From the NCBI GenBank assembly GCA_037179515.1, contig JAXCGZ010003839.1, positions 40,001 to 104,000 of the forward strand: DNA of 64,000 nt, read 5' to 3'. The position numbers and the translations under genes were made by a program. Source of the stretch: Halocaridina rubra. Taxonomy: Eukaryota; Arthropoda; Malacostraca; Decapoda; Atyidae. Each line of letters opens with the position of its first letter. Positions within the stretch are counted from its first letter, which is position 1. Below, piece after piece: positions 31,345 to 42,760 of the stretch. A model generated the notes under the pieces. That model saw nothing but the letters and a program-made list of their open reading frames with translations. It was not told the DNA's origin and searched no databases.

Positions 31345-33822
31345 AAAGCCATAATTAGAGAAATGCATCCTTTGCCAATTATCGATGATGTTTTACCTGA
31401 ATTAGCACAAGCTAAAGTGTTCTCTAAACTAGATTTAAGAAATGGATATTGGCACTGTGTTTTGGATGAAGAGTCAAGTCATTTAACTACCTTTCAAACC
31501 CCTTTTGGAAGATATCGGTGGCTTAGACTGCCCTTTGGCCTAGCAATCAGTAGTGAAGTTTTTCAGAAACGACTGCAGAACTCTTTAGATGGTTTACTAG
31601 GAATAATATGCATTGCTGGTGACATTTTGGTATATGGAATAGGTAATTCTCTAGAAGAAGCACAGTTAGATCATGATGAAAATTTAAGAAATTTACTGGA
31701 ACGATGTCGTAAGCATGGTATCCGTCTTAACAGAGAAAAGGCTGAAATAAGAAAGAGTGAGATAACATTTCTTGGACATGTAATAACTAATGAAGGCCTT
31801 AAGCCAGATCCCAGTAAAATTGAAGCAATTGTATCGATGAAAGCTCCAACTAATGTCACTGAGATTCAATGTTTTAGTGGAATGATAAACTATTTGTCAA
31901 AGTTCATGCCTAGACTCTCTGACCTGATGGTGCCCATACGACAACTTTTACGTAAAGACAAAGAATGGTGTTGGGGTGATGAACAGGCTAGAGCTTTTGA
32001 GAAAATTAAGTGTTGCATCACTAAGACTCCAATTCTTGCTTATTATGATCAAAATAAACAGCTAGTTATACAGTGTGATGCTAGCAAATGTGGACTTGGT
32101 GCAGTTCTAATGCAAGGTGGTAAACCGTTCTCTTATGCAAGCAGAGCTCTAACTGACACGGAAACAAGGTATGCTCAGATAGAGAAAGAAATGCTGGCTA
32201 TTGTGTTTGCTTTAAAGAAATTCCATCAGTACACTTTTGGACAACATACTTTGGTTATAACTGATCACAAACCACTTCAGAGTATAATCTTGAAACCATT
32301 AGATAGAGCACCAAAGAGGCTACAAGGCATGTTATTGACTGCACAACAATACGATATTGAACTTAAGCATACTGCTGGTAAGAACATGCATATAGCAGAT
32401 TTGCTGTCTCGATCATTTCTAAGTGAAACTGAAAATGGTAAGGATTTTGAATATGTTAATGTTGTATCTTATTTGCCTATTAGGGAAGACAGGTTAAAGA
32501 AAATTCGTGATGCTGTGGCCAGTGATGAAATTTTGCTTGAAGTGACAAATATGATAACAAATGGGTGGCCAGAGTATAAATGTAATGTACCTATAACTGT
32601 TTTGCCTTATTATCATATTAGAGATGAACTATCTATACAGAATGGACTTGTATTTAAAGGTGATAGAGTTGTGATTCCTGCCAATTTGAGGAAAGAAATT
32701 AAACAGGCTATTCACTCTTGTCACATTGGCGTAGAAAGTTGTCTACGAAGGGCTCGTGAGTGTGTATATTGGCCTGGTATGAATGGTGATATTAAAGAAT
32801 ACATTTCTCAATGTGAAATCTGTTGCAAATTTCAAAAATCTCAGCAGAAAGAAACTCTTATGCCACATGAAGTGTCTGATAGGCCATGGGAGAAAGTTGG
32901 CAAAGATATTTTTGAACTGAGTAATCAGTTTTATCTTGTAACAGTAGACTATTTCAGTAATTTCTGGGAAATTGATAGGTTAGAAGATATAAAAGCATCT
33001 ACTGTTATACGTAAGCTAAAAGCACATTTTGCAAGGTATGGTACTCCTTCCATCTTAGTTAGTGACTGTGGAACTCAATTTACAAGTGATATATTTCAGA
33101 ATTTTATAAGAGTGTGGGATATAGAACATTGTACGTCAAGCCCTAAACATCCTCAGTCTAATGGACAGGCAGAATCCGCTGTAAAAACTGCAAAGTCCAT
33201 ACTCAGAAAAGCCATAGAAAGCAATAATGACCCTTATTTGGCAATATTAGACTACCGTAATTGTCCGTCTCACAGTGATGAATACAGTCCGGCTCAAAAA
33301 AGCCTAGGGAGACGCACACGTACTCTTCTCCCAGTTTCTTCAAAGTTGTTGAAACCATCTGAGATCAATGTAGATAAAATTAAGATTAACAGACATTATA
33401 GAAATAGCAGGTCCGCTAAATATTACAATGTGCATGCCAAAGATCTTGATCCTTTACAGGAAGATGATGTTGTGAGAATAAAACCCACTGTAATGGGAAA
33501 GAAAGCTTGGGAAAAAGGTATTGTGAAGGAACGTTTAGACGAGAGATCTTATGAAATTTCAACTGATGCTGGTTTATTGAGAAGAAATAGAGTAGACCTT
33601 AATAAGTCAAATGAAAGAAATGTTTCGTATCACAGTAGTGAAGATTCTAGTAATGTAGTACAAAGTCAGCAACAGGTTGAAATTCCACAGGATAAACATG
33701 TAAACCCAACAAGTGAGAATCTCGGAGTTCAAGAGTCTTTCACTCCTCAAAAGAAAATCACAAGGAGTACAAGGAATATTTTACCCTCTAAATATAATGA
33801 TTTTGTTGTTTACAAAGAGTGA
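31345..33822 (+). pseudogene. Gypsy pol: RT, RNase H, integrase
   Basis: Open for more than 820 codons after the nested insertion; numbering from the Met at 31363. RT: 'FSKLDLRNGYW' with catalytic Asp 24, 'RLPFGLAISSEVFQK', then the active-site box at 84-87, which reads I-A-G-D: the first Asp of the usual x-x-D-D pair is Gly. RNase H: Asp 239 ('CDASKCGLGAVL'), 'EKEMLAI' at 274-280, 'TDHKPL' at 300-305. Integrase: His/His near 451-454, Cys 484 and 487, then Asp 529, Asp 568 ('SDCGTQF') and Glu 604 ('NGQAESA'), a complete DDE set. The C-terminus has no chromodomain. Broken by the RTE insertion, and the altered RT box suggests it was already impaired. Confidence 0.93.
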
Positions 33823-33865
33823 TTTATTTTTCATTTTCAAGATGATAACTTATTTTTTTTTCTTC

Positions 33866-33880
33866 ATAAAAAGAGGGATG
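33866..33880 (+). promoter_or_regulatory. Polypurine tract
   Basis: 'ataaaaagagggatg' directly precedes the 3' LTR; the purine run is the expected plus-strand primer. The final TG may be the first two LTR bases. Confidence 0.75.
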
Positions 33881-34060
33881 TTACAATATTTGATATAATT
33901 GTTATTTTGTTAATGAACCCATCCATGTTTTGTTTACATTGAAAGTAATAAAGATGCCCACTAGAGGGCAGACAAGAACGTTCATAATGCCCTTTCAGTC
34001 TCCTATATTATTGTGCCTCATTTATCTATAAATATCTCCTAATTTAAGGAGCATCAAACA
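33881..34060 (+). repeat. 3' LTR
   Basis: No difference from 28778-28957 in 180 bases. Followed by 'aaaac', the putative target duplication. Confidence 0.93.
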
Positions 34061-34126
34061 AAAACTGTCGGTAAAATACAGTTTTATAGTTATGATATTA
34101 ATCCCCTCTTCTAAAAATTTACCTCT

Positions 34127-34210
34127 AGACCACTGTAGGACATTAGGAAGGGCATCCAGCCTTATTTCCCCAGCCCCAGACTTTGTGTTCAACTCCATTC
34201 AAATGGGGCT
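34127..34210 (+). repeat. SINE fragment (main family)
   Basis: Body only: 'acattaggaagggcatccag', 'ttatttccccagcccc' and 'aactccattcaaatgggg'. Confidence 0.75.
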
Positions 34211-34493
34211 TCACAGCGACAAACAACAGCAAAAACATATACCCAATGGAGGAGGGGAAAATTTTACCTATGTAAGACTTCATTTTTCTTGCCACAATGC
34301 TAACGATTGACGAGGTGGGGGATTGGGTTGGGTATTCTGGATCCTTGGCTGATTTTGTTAACATAAGTGACCACCCTTCCTGTTTCCCCAAGATAAAAAG
34401 TTAAAATCATTCAAATATACCACCTCTTAAACCATAATGATATTTCAAATCAATGTGTGAATAAACATATACTTGTACATACAAACTGGCCGT

Positions 34494-34610
34494 AGTTCCC
34501 CTTGTAATTGGGGTGGCCGAGTCAGAGCACATGCATTCACCAGAAGCTAATGTACCTACAGCAATCCTCTTAGCTCATGTGTAAACATTATGGCCCTAGT
34601 CATAAAATAC
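34494..34610 (+). repeat. Second short interspersed repeat family
   Basis: 'ccccttgtaattggggtggc', 'cgagtcagagcacatgcatt' and 'caccagaagctaatg'; close to 35380-35460. Confidence 0.6.
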
Positions 34611-34692
34611 AATATCTCATTTCAATATTTTTTCTGAATGAACTTTTGCAAAGACTTGGGCTGACGAATACCCATTGTATTGAAATGGAAAT

Positions 34693-34724
34693 AAAGTTTA
34701 TTATTATTATTATTATTATTATTA
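34693..34724. repeat. (ATT)n microsatellite
   Basis: About ten ATT units. Confidence 0.95.
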
Positions 34725-34739
34725 ATCAGCATCCAAACA

Positions 34740-35370
34740 GCTACTCTATACTTTGAAAACTATAAAAGAATAAACAAAACGTCATAATACTTACAAATAT
34801 ACAATTGAGAGATTATGGACGAGTAGCAAAATGAATATAGTGACAATACTGCGCAATATATATTTGTTTTTCATAACTGAAGCTGTAATTACCATGGCGA
34901 CCACAATCAAAATATAATTTTTTTCACATTTCAAATACAAAGAGAATAAGCTGGAAGCTAATACAAAAAATATAATTCTTGCTATATTTACCACAAATAA
35001 AATATATTTTAGCTGTATAATAAAAATGCATTAAAATTTAAATTACAAATCAGGTAGACCTACTGGATATCACTAACCTCTAAATAAATTGCCGAACTGA
35101 ATTGGTTATGATATGAGATAGGGAAATCTACAAGCACCAATATTAAATATAATCTCTTAGGGGCTTTCATTTTTAACAAACACAAAGAGTCAAATACTAG
35201 CGCTATACACCGTTCTTCCATTATTATTATATACAAAGTTTTAATCCTACACACTGTTCTTTCATTATTATTAAATACAAAATAGCTAAATAATGATGCA
35301 TTTACACTTGCTTATATCTAAAGATGTATCTAGAGGAAATGTACATGGCCCATAATGGGAATTAATACAT
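34740..35370. other. No gene recognised
   Basis: AT-rich. A short 'ccattattattatatacaaa' motif near 35218 is echoed at 35263 ('cattattattaaatacaaa'), a small local duplication. Confidence 0.4.
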
Positions 35371-35379
35371 ACATACACA

Positions 35380-35470
35380 ATTGCCTCAATCCCCTTTGTG
35401 AGGGGAAAGGCAGAGTCAGAGCACACACATTCACCGGACACCAAACATCCCTTTACAATTTCTTAGCCAC
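35380..35470 (+). repeat. Second short interspersed repeat family
   Basis: 'ctcaatcccctttgtgaggg', 'ggcagagtcagagcacacac', 'attcaccggacaccaa'. Confidence 0.6.
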
Positions 35471-35599
35471 TTGGGTCACTAGTGGGGTAAAAGGGCAAGG
35501 AAGTTGGGGAATAATAGGGGCAGAATATGGCAAACAACTAGATTTTGTATTTGCAAAAATTATTTGATTCTCTAGACAATTTTTACTTTGATTGTGGTC

Positions 35600-35760
35600 A
35601 CCGCTTTTATCTTCATTAATAATGATACAATTAGTGAAGGAACACTATTAAATCGTATTTACATAAAGTATTAAAAATAATTTATAAAAATTAATAATGA
35701 TACAATCAGTGAAGGAACACAATTAAATGGTATTTACATAAAGTATTAAAAATAACTACT
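35600..35760. repeat. Local tandem duplication, about 81 bp
   Basis: 'aataatgatacaattagtga' at about 35619 recurs as 'aataatgatacaatcagtga' at about 35694. Both are followed by 'aggaacac', 'attaaat', 'gtatttacataaagtattaa'. Confidence 0.8.
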
Positions 35761-35938
35761 ATAAAAATGATTAATATCAACTGATAATTTAGAAGGTGCA
35801 GAATAATATAAAAACACATACGCTAAAGCATAAGTAATTATCATTATTAGCATTATTAATCGTAGTAGTAGTAGTATTTTAATCATTGTTATTATAAACT
35901 GAAGGGCAAAAGTGGTCCAAGCAAACATCGTAGAACAT

Positions 35939-37354
35939 GAATCATTTTTACCCCGACTGAGACTTGAGCCTAGGATTTGTAATTACTAAGCCAAGGTGCT
36001 ACCAACTACACCACATAAGATTTTAAAAGGGAAACAGACCTTACAGCTTATATCTGCTATACTAGGTATGAATGCATTCTATCTGAATGCCACTATGTTC
36101 ATATTACAGTTTCCCCCGACTTCACTCGTGCTTTCGTTTTCGCATTTAATTCAACTCTCAATCTCATTCGGGACCAACAATAATCAAATAGGCACATTAC
36201 CATAGGTGAAAACATGAATCATTTTTACCTCGACTGGGACTTGAACCTAGGATTTATATTTACTTAGCCAAGGCGCTACCAACTACACCAAAAAAGGTCT
36301 TAAAAGGGAAACAGACCTAACAGCTTTTATCTGCTTACTAGGAATGAATGCATTCTATCTGAATGCCACTATGTTCATATTACAGATTTCCCCAACCTCA
36401 CTCGTGGTTTTGTTTAGCAGATATAAGCTGTAAGGTCTGTTTCCCCTTTTAAGACTTTCTTTGGTGTAGGTGGTAGCACCTAGGCTTAGTAATTAAAAAT
36501 CCTAGGTTCAGGTCCCAGTCGGGGTAATAATGATTCATGTTTTCACATGTGGTAATGTGCTTATTTGATTATTGTTGGTCCCGAATGAGATTGAGAGTTG
36601 AATTAAATTCGAAAACGAAACCACGAGTGAGGTCGGGGGAAACTGTAATATGAACATAGTGGCATTCAGATAGAATGCATTCATACCTAGTATAGCAGAT
36701 ATATATACTTTTCCTCATTGCAGTTACTTAAAATTTACAAAAGTCTTATCCGCCCCTGCTTAGAATACTCCTCACACATCTGGGGTGCTTCTTCCTTTAC
36801 TTATCTTCTTGCTAGGGTTGAATCTAAGACAGTCAGACTCATTAATGATCCTTTTCTTACTTCTAACCTGGATTCTCTCTCTCTTCGCCGTAAGGTATCT
36901 TCCCTTTCGCTTTTCTATCGCTACTACTTCCATCGCTGCTCTGATGAGCTGGCGAGTTGCATTCCTCCTCCACTGCCGAGGCCGCATAAAACTCGCCAAG
37001 CGGCCTCATCTCACAGGTACTGTGTGGAGATTTGTAGCTCGCGGATTGGTCGGTGCAGCGACTGCTTCTTCCCATCTTCCTCCAGACTCTGGAACTCTCT
37101 TCCTCCTTCTGTCTTTCCTAATTCTTATGACCTTTCATCCTTCAAAAAGCAGATCTATCGTCATCTCAGAGCCTAGTCCTCCATATCTCTGAGTCCTCTT
37201 TACTTTGACTGTTTTTTTTGTCTGTTGTTTTCCTTTGTTTGACATTACCTCATCTCTGCCTTGCCCTTAACCTTTTTCTTTTCCTTCGTCTTGGTATTTT
37301 CTCGTGCCCGGGCCTTTGTTGATGAGGGCAGTTTATGCCTGTCCCGGTGTCCCA

Positions 37355-37399
<45 letters not shown>

Positions 37400-37539
37400 G
37401 TAAGGTCTGTTTCCCTTTTAGAGTCTTATGTGGTGTAGTTGGTAGCACCCTGGCTTAGTAAATATAAATCCTAGGTTCAAGTCTCAGTCGGGGTAAAAAT
37501 TATCCATGTTTTCACATATGGTAATGTGCTTATTTGATT
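35939..37539. mobile_element. Foldback element of ~276-bp tRNA-like units
   Basis: Bounded by a 12-base direct repeat 'atcgtagaacat' (35927-35938 and 37540-37551). The left half has two minus-oriented units (tRNA-like parts at about 35950-36010 and 36228-36290; period 277). The right half has two plus-oriented units (about 36455-36520 and 37430-37495), so the whole folds on itself around 36412. In unit orientation the sequence reads 'gtggtgtagttggtagcacc' (A box), 'cctaggttcaagtc' (B box), then 'cagtcggggtaa'. The right half is interrupted by a poly(A) LINE fragment (36706-37397); without it the element is about 910 bases. Confidence 0.82.
36706..37397 (+). pseudogene. 5'-truncated LINE with poly(A) tail (jockey/LOA-like)
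   Basis: Encodes the RT C-terminus: 'LLKIYKSLIRPCLEYSSHIW', 'VRLINDPFLTSNLDSLSLRR', 'SSRLWNSLPPSVFPNSYDLS', ending 'QIYRHLRA' at 37176. A T-rich 3' untranslated region with 'cttgtgcccgggcc'-like sequence follows and then a poly(A) of about 36 (37362-37397). The same family, longer but more decayed, is at 47275-48329. I could not see a clear target duplication; a few bases of the host unit seem to be lost at the junction. Confidence 0.88.
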
Positions 37540-37799
37540 ATCGTAGAACATATTTAATTTAATCTCTTCATAATATCCCACACAGTAACATTTCAAACAT
37601 CCACTGTGTTCATAATCATGTACCTACGAAAGATTGAAAAAGACATATACATGAACAATTACTCTAATCAAACAAAATTAATGAAATTTACATATATCTA
37701 AACATATGCAGAATAAAATAACTGACTTGCATACTAATAAAATTAGTTTTTCAAAATTCTGAAAGTGCAACTTAAGCCATCTTTGATTAAATTAGGATT

Positions 37800-39535
37800 A
37801 GTTTTTTCGCTTTTTCCTTACAGACACCAGAACAGTGTTCTCGATTGCTTGAGTTTACTGGAGCTGACAATATTTTCCAAAACGACAAAATGACCCGTGG
37901 TGTTCATGGTATCTAACTAATACACATTTCTTAGTTGAGCCAACATATGCTAATTGTCATTAGGGGCAACTAAATTGCTAAACTACCATCGAACAAAACG
38001 AGTCAGTAACTTGTCCTTATGGATTACATAATTATTAAGTTTATGGTTGTTATAAAATAAAATTAATGGTTTAATATGAGGGTAATATTTGTAGAAAATT
38101 GTAGTTAATATCTTTTTAATGTGATTGTTAAAATTATCGTTAAGATAGTGCAATTTTATGTACATCTGCATCATTTTGGTGCCTTCCTTTACAAGCTTGG
38201 GGCATAAAATCTTAAGAAAATTTCTAGGATGTTTATAAAATATATAGGGTGGATATTCATTTGCTATTTCATTGTGAAAATTGATGTAAGTAGATGATAA
38301 TCTAAATGCTTTATACAACAGTGTACAAAATGAATTAAGCTTAAAATTTTCGTAGCAACAGCTTATGAAATTTACACCAAGACCAGAAAATGATGGTTTT
38401 CTGTAAATGTTTATACAGTATATAGCTTATTTTGTCTTATGATTAGCAAATCTAGAAATGAGATTTTACTATAATTTTCTACCTCCACTGTATACTTTAT
38501 TCTGTTGTGCTTGTTGTTCATATAGTCCAAAAAAATATTTGGGCATGTTCTTGTTTTCTGAAGATCACAAACGTATCATCAACGTATCTTTTATAAAGAA
38601 ATAGGTGAACTCTTCAGGACAATCATTTAACCAGTATGTTTCATGAAAACATTAAAAATATGTTATACAATGTAGCAAATAATGGACATCCCATTGCCAA
38701 TCCGTTAGTATGTTTGTAGTAAATGTCATTGAATAAGAACAAAAGCTAAACTCCGCATTTTTTTGAACAACAAACGGTCCATGCCCCGAAAACTATTATC
38801 ATTTTTATACTCAGACTGGTAGCGACGTCTACAGCTTCATTAATAGGTACATTAGTGTAGAGAGATGTAATGTCAAGGCTAACAATAAATGCATTATCAT
38901 CTTGTCTTTTTTCGCGTCACTGAAAAATTCATATGAATTAAACAGTAATTGTTCCTAGCGAGATGCTCTAAACGAGGTACGAGAAATTTTGATAAATTAT
39001 AATTTAAAGTCTTGAATGATGAGAGTACAGGGCGGAGGGGAATAATTACTTTGTGCAATTTTGGTAAGCCATACATAATTCCTGGATTGGAGCTTGATGT
39101 ATATATTTATTTGTATTCCTCGTCTGATATGCATTTCTTTTGATGTATTTGTTTTAAAAGCATGTTAAGTTTATCCTCAAGTAACAAACTATTTTTCATT
39201 CCATTTAAATTTGTAATTCTATCAAATGTCGCAGTATCATTCAGAATTTCACCCATTTTATTCAAATAGTCCCCCTTGTTTAGAATAACCACTTCTCTGC
39301 CTTTGTCTGGTTTGCAAATTAAAATATTTTTGTCTTGTCAAAGTCGCTTATGTAGCATAAAATCAGATTTATTAAACAAGCTATTTCTTGCATCTGCATT
39401 ATTTCGGGGTTTCTTTAAAATGTCATTGTGCAGGGCTTTTATGCTGGCAGCTACTTCTTCAGAGAAGTGTTTATATTCTACATATGTTTTGATATATGTA
39501 TATTTCATTAATTTGTTTGTGTGAATGTGCTGCAC
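37800..39535 (-). pseudogene. Penelope-like RT plus GIY-YIG endonuclease remnant
   Basis: Read from 39535 downwards: an N-terminal block ('KDILKKPRNNADARNSLFNK'-type sequence), 'GREVVILNKGDYLNKM', 'NPGIMYGLPKLHKV' (the LPKLHK motif typical of Penelope RTs), 'FIVSLDITSLYTNVP' (catalytic Asp), 'TNGLAMGCPLFATLYN' and 'RYVDDTFVIFRK' (the YVDD box near 38567-38590). The open C-terminal part at 37983-38318 ends in 'LLTRFVRW'. Beyond it, near 37890-37947, 'YVGSTKK' and 'VRYHEHHG' resemble the GIY-YIG nuclease. At least five frame changes or stops; inactive. The motif order separates it from the LINEs in this window. Confidence 0.87.
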
Positions 39536-39991
39536 ATAAAAATTTTACTTATTTACAACTATAATTTTGTCTGATTAGAGTAACTGTACATGTACTGTAT
39601 ATGTCTTTTTCACTCTGTCATAGGTACATGATTATAAACACAGTGGACGTTTGAAACGTTGTTATGCGAGGTATAATAAGGAGATTAAATAAATTAAATA
39701 TGTTCTACAATGTTTGCTTGGATCATTCTTGCCCTTCAGTTTATTATAAGACTAAGATTTCCTAGAGACAAACGAATATCAGATATCATTGTTATTACTA
39801 TTACTATCTTTACTGGTATGGAAGCTTTCCAATTTGTCTTTTTAGAGTCACAATACTCTACTACATTGTACAGTACTATAGTACCAACAGAAACTTGGGA
39901 GCAGTACAATTGTGTGCACATTTATTAACAACCACTTATTTCATAGCATAATTAATTTTATAATTTCTACGTTTTCAATGTAAATACACTA

Positions 39992-40273
39992 CAGAAGCTC
40001 CCCTACTTACGAACATCCGAGTTACAAATATTTAGATACGAACAAAAACCTACCCATGTATTGTATGTATGTATTACTGTACTGTACTTATTATGACTGT
40101 ATTAAAAGTCATTAATAGTGTATACTTAATGTTTCATGTAGTAGTTAAGTATCTTTACCCCCCAGTACTGTACAGAACTACATATGTACATACTGTACTT
40201 TTTTTTTTTATCTAAAAACAACTTACGAACAGACTTCTGGAACTTAACATGTTCGTAAGTTGGCAAGTGTCTG
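39992..40273. mobile_element. TA-flanked Tigger-like MITE
   Basis: 282 bases; TA at 39990-39991 and 40274-40275. Left end 'cagaagctcccctacttacg', right-end complement 'cagacacttgccaacttacg'. No coding potential. Ends resemble the remnant at 15624. Confidence 0.7.
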
Positions 40274-40275
40274 TA

Positions 40276-41040
40276 CCTGGTAAATGATCCTTAAACAATA
40301 AATATAGAAAATCTTGAAATTCGGCAAATAATTTGCCTAAACTAGGCACAAGGAATTCAACTGAGAGAACTATATGCAATAAAATAAAATAAATAACTAT
40401 TTGTTTTTTACAGCATTAAGATATGAACTCACAACATAAAAAATATGGTTGCATTATTTATAGCAACATGTATGTTAGCAGAAATTCTTCCACCTTTTTA
40501 TTCCTCCAAAACACATTCCTTCGTTATTATAGCATTCATAATACGAACAAACACCTTACAAAAAATAAAAAATTGATTTCTGGCAAAAAATGATGCGTCA
40601 AAAAGAATTCTATTTTTGTGTTCCTGCAACATAGTTCGTTATTATGAAGTTAAAAATATGAACAAGCAACATCTTATCAAAAGAAATGTATCATTCACAT
40701 CAATATGTGTTCAAAATAAGACTTTCACCTATACATTTCTTTGTATCACAAGAATCGACTAAAAGAAATATCCATGGTAATGAAGAAAGAATTCAGCACT
40801 TGTATTTTGTGTGACATATAAGGAGAATAAAAAAAGGTAGACAAGGGAACAGTTATTAATCCCATTGTCCCTATTTTTGTTTTCTTGCCATTAAAGCTGA
40901 AAAGTGGTATTATCCCTTCAACTCCCCTTTTTAGCTAATTCTGTCCTGATAAGTTATGTAGAATATGTAGTCATTTTGAAAATTAGAAATATCAAATTTT
41001 GTCAATGGGATGAAAATAGATTACATCTTTTTCCCATACT
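40276..41040. other. No gene recognised
   Basis: AT-rich. Loosely repeated blocks ('ttccttcgttattatagcat' near 40520 and 'agttcgttattatgaagtta' near 40630) suggest an old direct repeat of about 110 bases. Confidence 0.35.
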
Positions 41041-41042
41041 TG

Positions 41043-41125
41043 TGTCGCAAGGAGTCCCATTCAAATGGGGGCAGACAGACTGGATGGAGCCGGGGGACTG
41101 AGGTTGGATGCCCTCCCTAAAGCCA
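41043..41125 (-). repeat. SINE fragment (main family), minus
   Basis: 'gtcccattcaaatgggggca' and 'gaggttggatgccctcccta' only. Confidence 0.7.
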
Positions 41126-41559
41126 GGCATGTAGCTTTCCAGTTTGCGCCCTCTTCCACCGAGTTTTCGCCGCCCCTTCATGTTGTGGGATGCCTATATT
41201 TCATAAGGGGACGAGAACAAATACTGCCTTAAATTTAGTACTAGGATATTTTCTTTACTCTGAACAGACTTGAAGATATAAGGATCTGAACAAAACTCTA
41301 TACCACACGAGAAAGCAATGCTTACCTTAAAGATTTGCTGCTTTTGCAATTTTGAAGAGAGGTCAGATGTTACTAAATAAGAAACACTTCAACCTAAATG
41401 AGATTTCATGAACTGCGATCCTTTCTGATACAATCTGAAAAATATTAAGAAAAGTATTTGTAAAGGTTGAATATCTTTAGACTAGAGCATCTTCAAAATA
41501 GGTAAAAGAGTGAGCTTGAAAAATGTGAATTTCTACATCAATTTGTTTTTACGTTTTCT

Positions 41560-42065
41560 GTCACTATTAATCCATTGTATGGGGGTGGACACAGGCATAT
41601 TGGAGTTGGGGAAGTTAGTTTGGATGCCTCTCCTATCACCCCGTGGTGGGCTTGATTATAGGTGTGTCACCTCCCGAGTTGAGACAGATTAGAGTTGAGG
41701 CACCATATGTGGATGCCCTTCCTAATGCCCGGTAGTTGTTCGACGTGAGTCTTTCACCTACCGAGTTGAGACAGAGTGAGCTGAGGAACTAAGTTTGGAT
41801 ACCCTTCCTAATGTCTGGTAGTGGGATTGATTTTGAGTCTGCGACCTCCCTATTGGAGACAGATAGGAGCTAAAGAAGTCTGGATACCTTTCCTAATGTC
41901 CCGTGGTGGGCTTGATCGTGGGTCTGCCACCTACCAGGCTGAGACAGAGAGAAGCTGAGGAACTAAGTCTGGATGCCCATACTAATGCCCCATGGTGGGC
42001 TCGACCGTGGGTCTGTCACCTCCTGAGTCGAGTGTTCCAACCACTATGAAACTCCAATTCCCGAT
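41560..42065 (-). repeat. SINE with five-fold internal ~87-bp amplification
   Basis: Outer parts are an ordinary minus-strand SINE ('gtcactattaatccattgta' at one end, head complement 'gtgttccaaccactatgaaa' at the other). In between, the unit containing 'tggatgcc.ttcctaatgcc' and 'gacctcc.gagttgagacag' occurs five times; anchors at 41621, 41710, 41796, 41882 and 41970 (periods 86-89). Units differ by several substitutions. Confidence 0.9.
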
Positions 42066-42069
42066 ATAC

Positions 42070-42565
42070 TACATCAATGCACAAGCATATTTTAATAGTG
42101 CCAGCCCAGTAATGGTATCCTCATGAGTCAAATTTATTTTCAACCATTTTTACAAGGAGTTTCATGGGTTTACAGGAGTAACATAAAATTTCTATAAAAA
42201 ATTTAACATACTAGCGCTTAAACAGTACAAATGGGGACAAATATAAAATACAAGATACAAAACTTAAGGGGAAAACAGTGTTAGGAAAGGAGACTATAGT
42301 CGAGGTGATTGGACTGAGTAATAGAGGATTTTCTGAAAGAAACGACTGTCAAAGGTGAATAGAGATACCTGTCAAAACCTAAGCTCACATGCATATAATT
42401 CAATATAATGAACAGACTTTGAAGAAACAGGGTAAAGGAGTGGAAGACCAAAGTAGGGGTGATTAGACTGCCTAAGTGAGAATTTCAGAGAGAAACACCT
42501 GTCAAGAGGACAGCGTAAGACCAGGCTAGATGAGGAGAGCTGTCAAAAACATATCTATATGTATA
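42070..42565. other. No gene recognised; weak internal duplication
   Basis: 'aggagactatagtcgaggtg' with 'attggactgagtaatagagg' near 42290 is echoed near 42445 ('gaccaaagtaggggtgatta', 'gactgcctaagtgagaattt') and near 42815, each followed by 'agagagaaacacctgtcaa'-like text. Three diverged copies of a ~150-400 base repeat. Confidence 0.4.
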
Positions 42566-42570
42566 TACAA

Positions 42571-42760
42571 GAGCCATATTCCCCCATATAAGGGGGTGGC
42601 TGAGTCAAAGTAAAATACCTTAACTCTCTGTGGGAAGAAAATATATAGGAGAGGATTCCTAGTTCCCTCGCTCTGCCCCATTTAGTCGACTTTTACAAAA
42701 TGCAGGGAAACAAGGAGGAAGTATTTTTACCCCCCTCCCTCAGGGAGGAAAAACAAATAC
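42571..42760 (+). repeat. Second short interspersed repeat family
   Basis: 'gggggtggctgagtcaaagt', 'ttcctagttccctcgctctg', 'tttagtcgacttttacaaaa' and 'ccctccctcagggaggaa'. Longest good copy with 57345. Confidence 0.7.

Larger units (their letters stand above)
28778..34060 (+). mobile_element. Gypsy-type LTR retrotransposon
   Basis: About 5.3 kb with two 180-base terminal repeats that I find identical over their whole length, a gag-protease frame and a pol frame ordered RT, RNase H, integrase (Gypsy/Metaviridae order). The 5-base sequence 'aaaac' flanks it on both sides (28773-28777 and 34061-34065), consistent with a target duplication. A 570-base RTE fragment interrupts pol. No envelope-like frame follows integrase. 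Identical LTRs imply recent insertion, yet the coding part is already defective. Confidence 0.93.
35894..39763 (-). mobile_element. Penelope-like element with inverted arms
   Basis: The minus-strand coding part (37800-39535) has Penelope-type RT and a GIY-YIG remnant. Right of it, 39490-39763 contains 'gtacatgattataaacacag' and 'atatgttctac'. The left arm carries the same sequence inverted: 35894-35938, then after the foldback insertion 37552-37750, with 'tccactgtgttcataatcat' and 'aaagacatatacatgaac'. Similarity ends at 'ataaactgaaggg'/'cccttcagtttat' on both sides, which I take as the element boundaries. Penelope-like elements are known for unusual terminal repeats, and inverted partial copies fit that. 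Confidence 0.8.
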
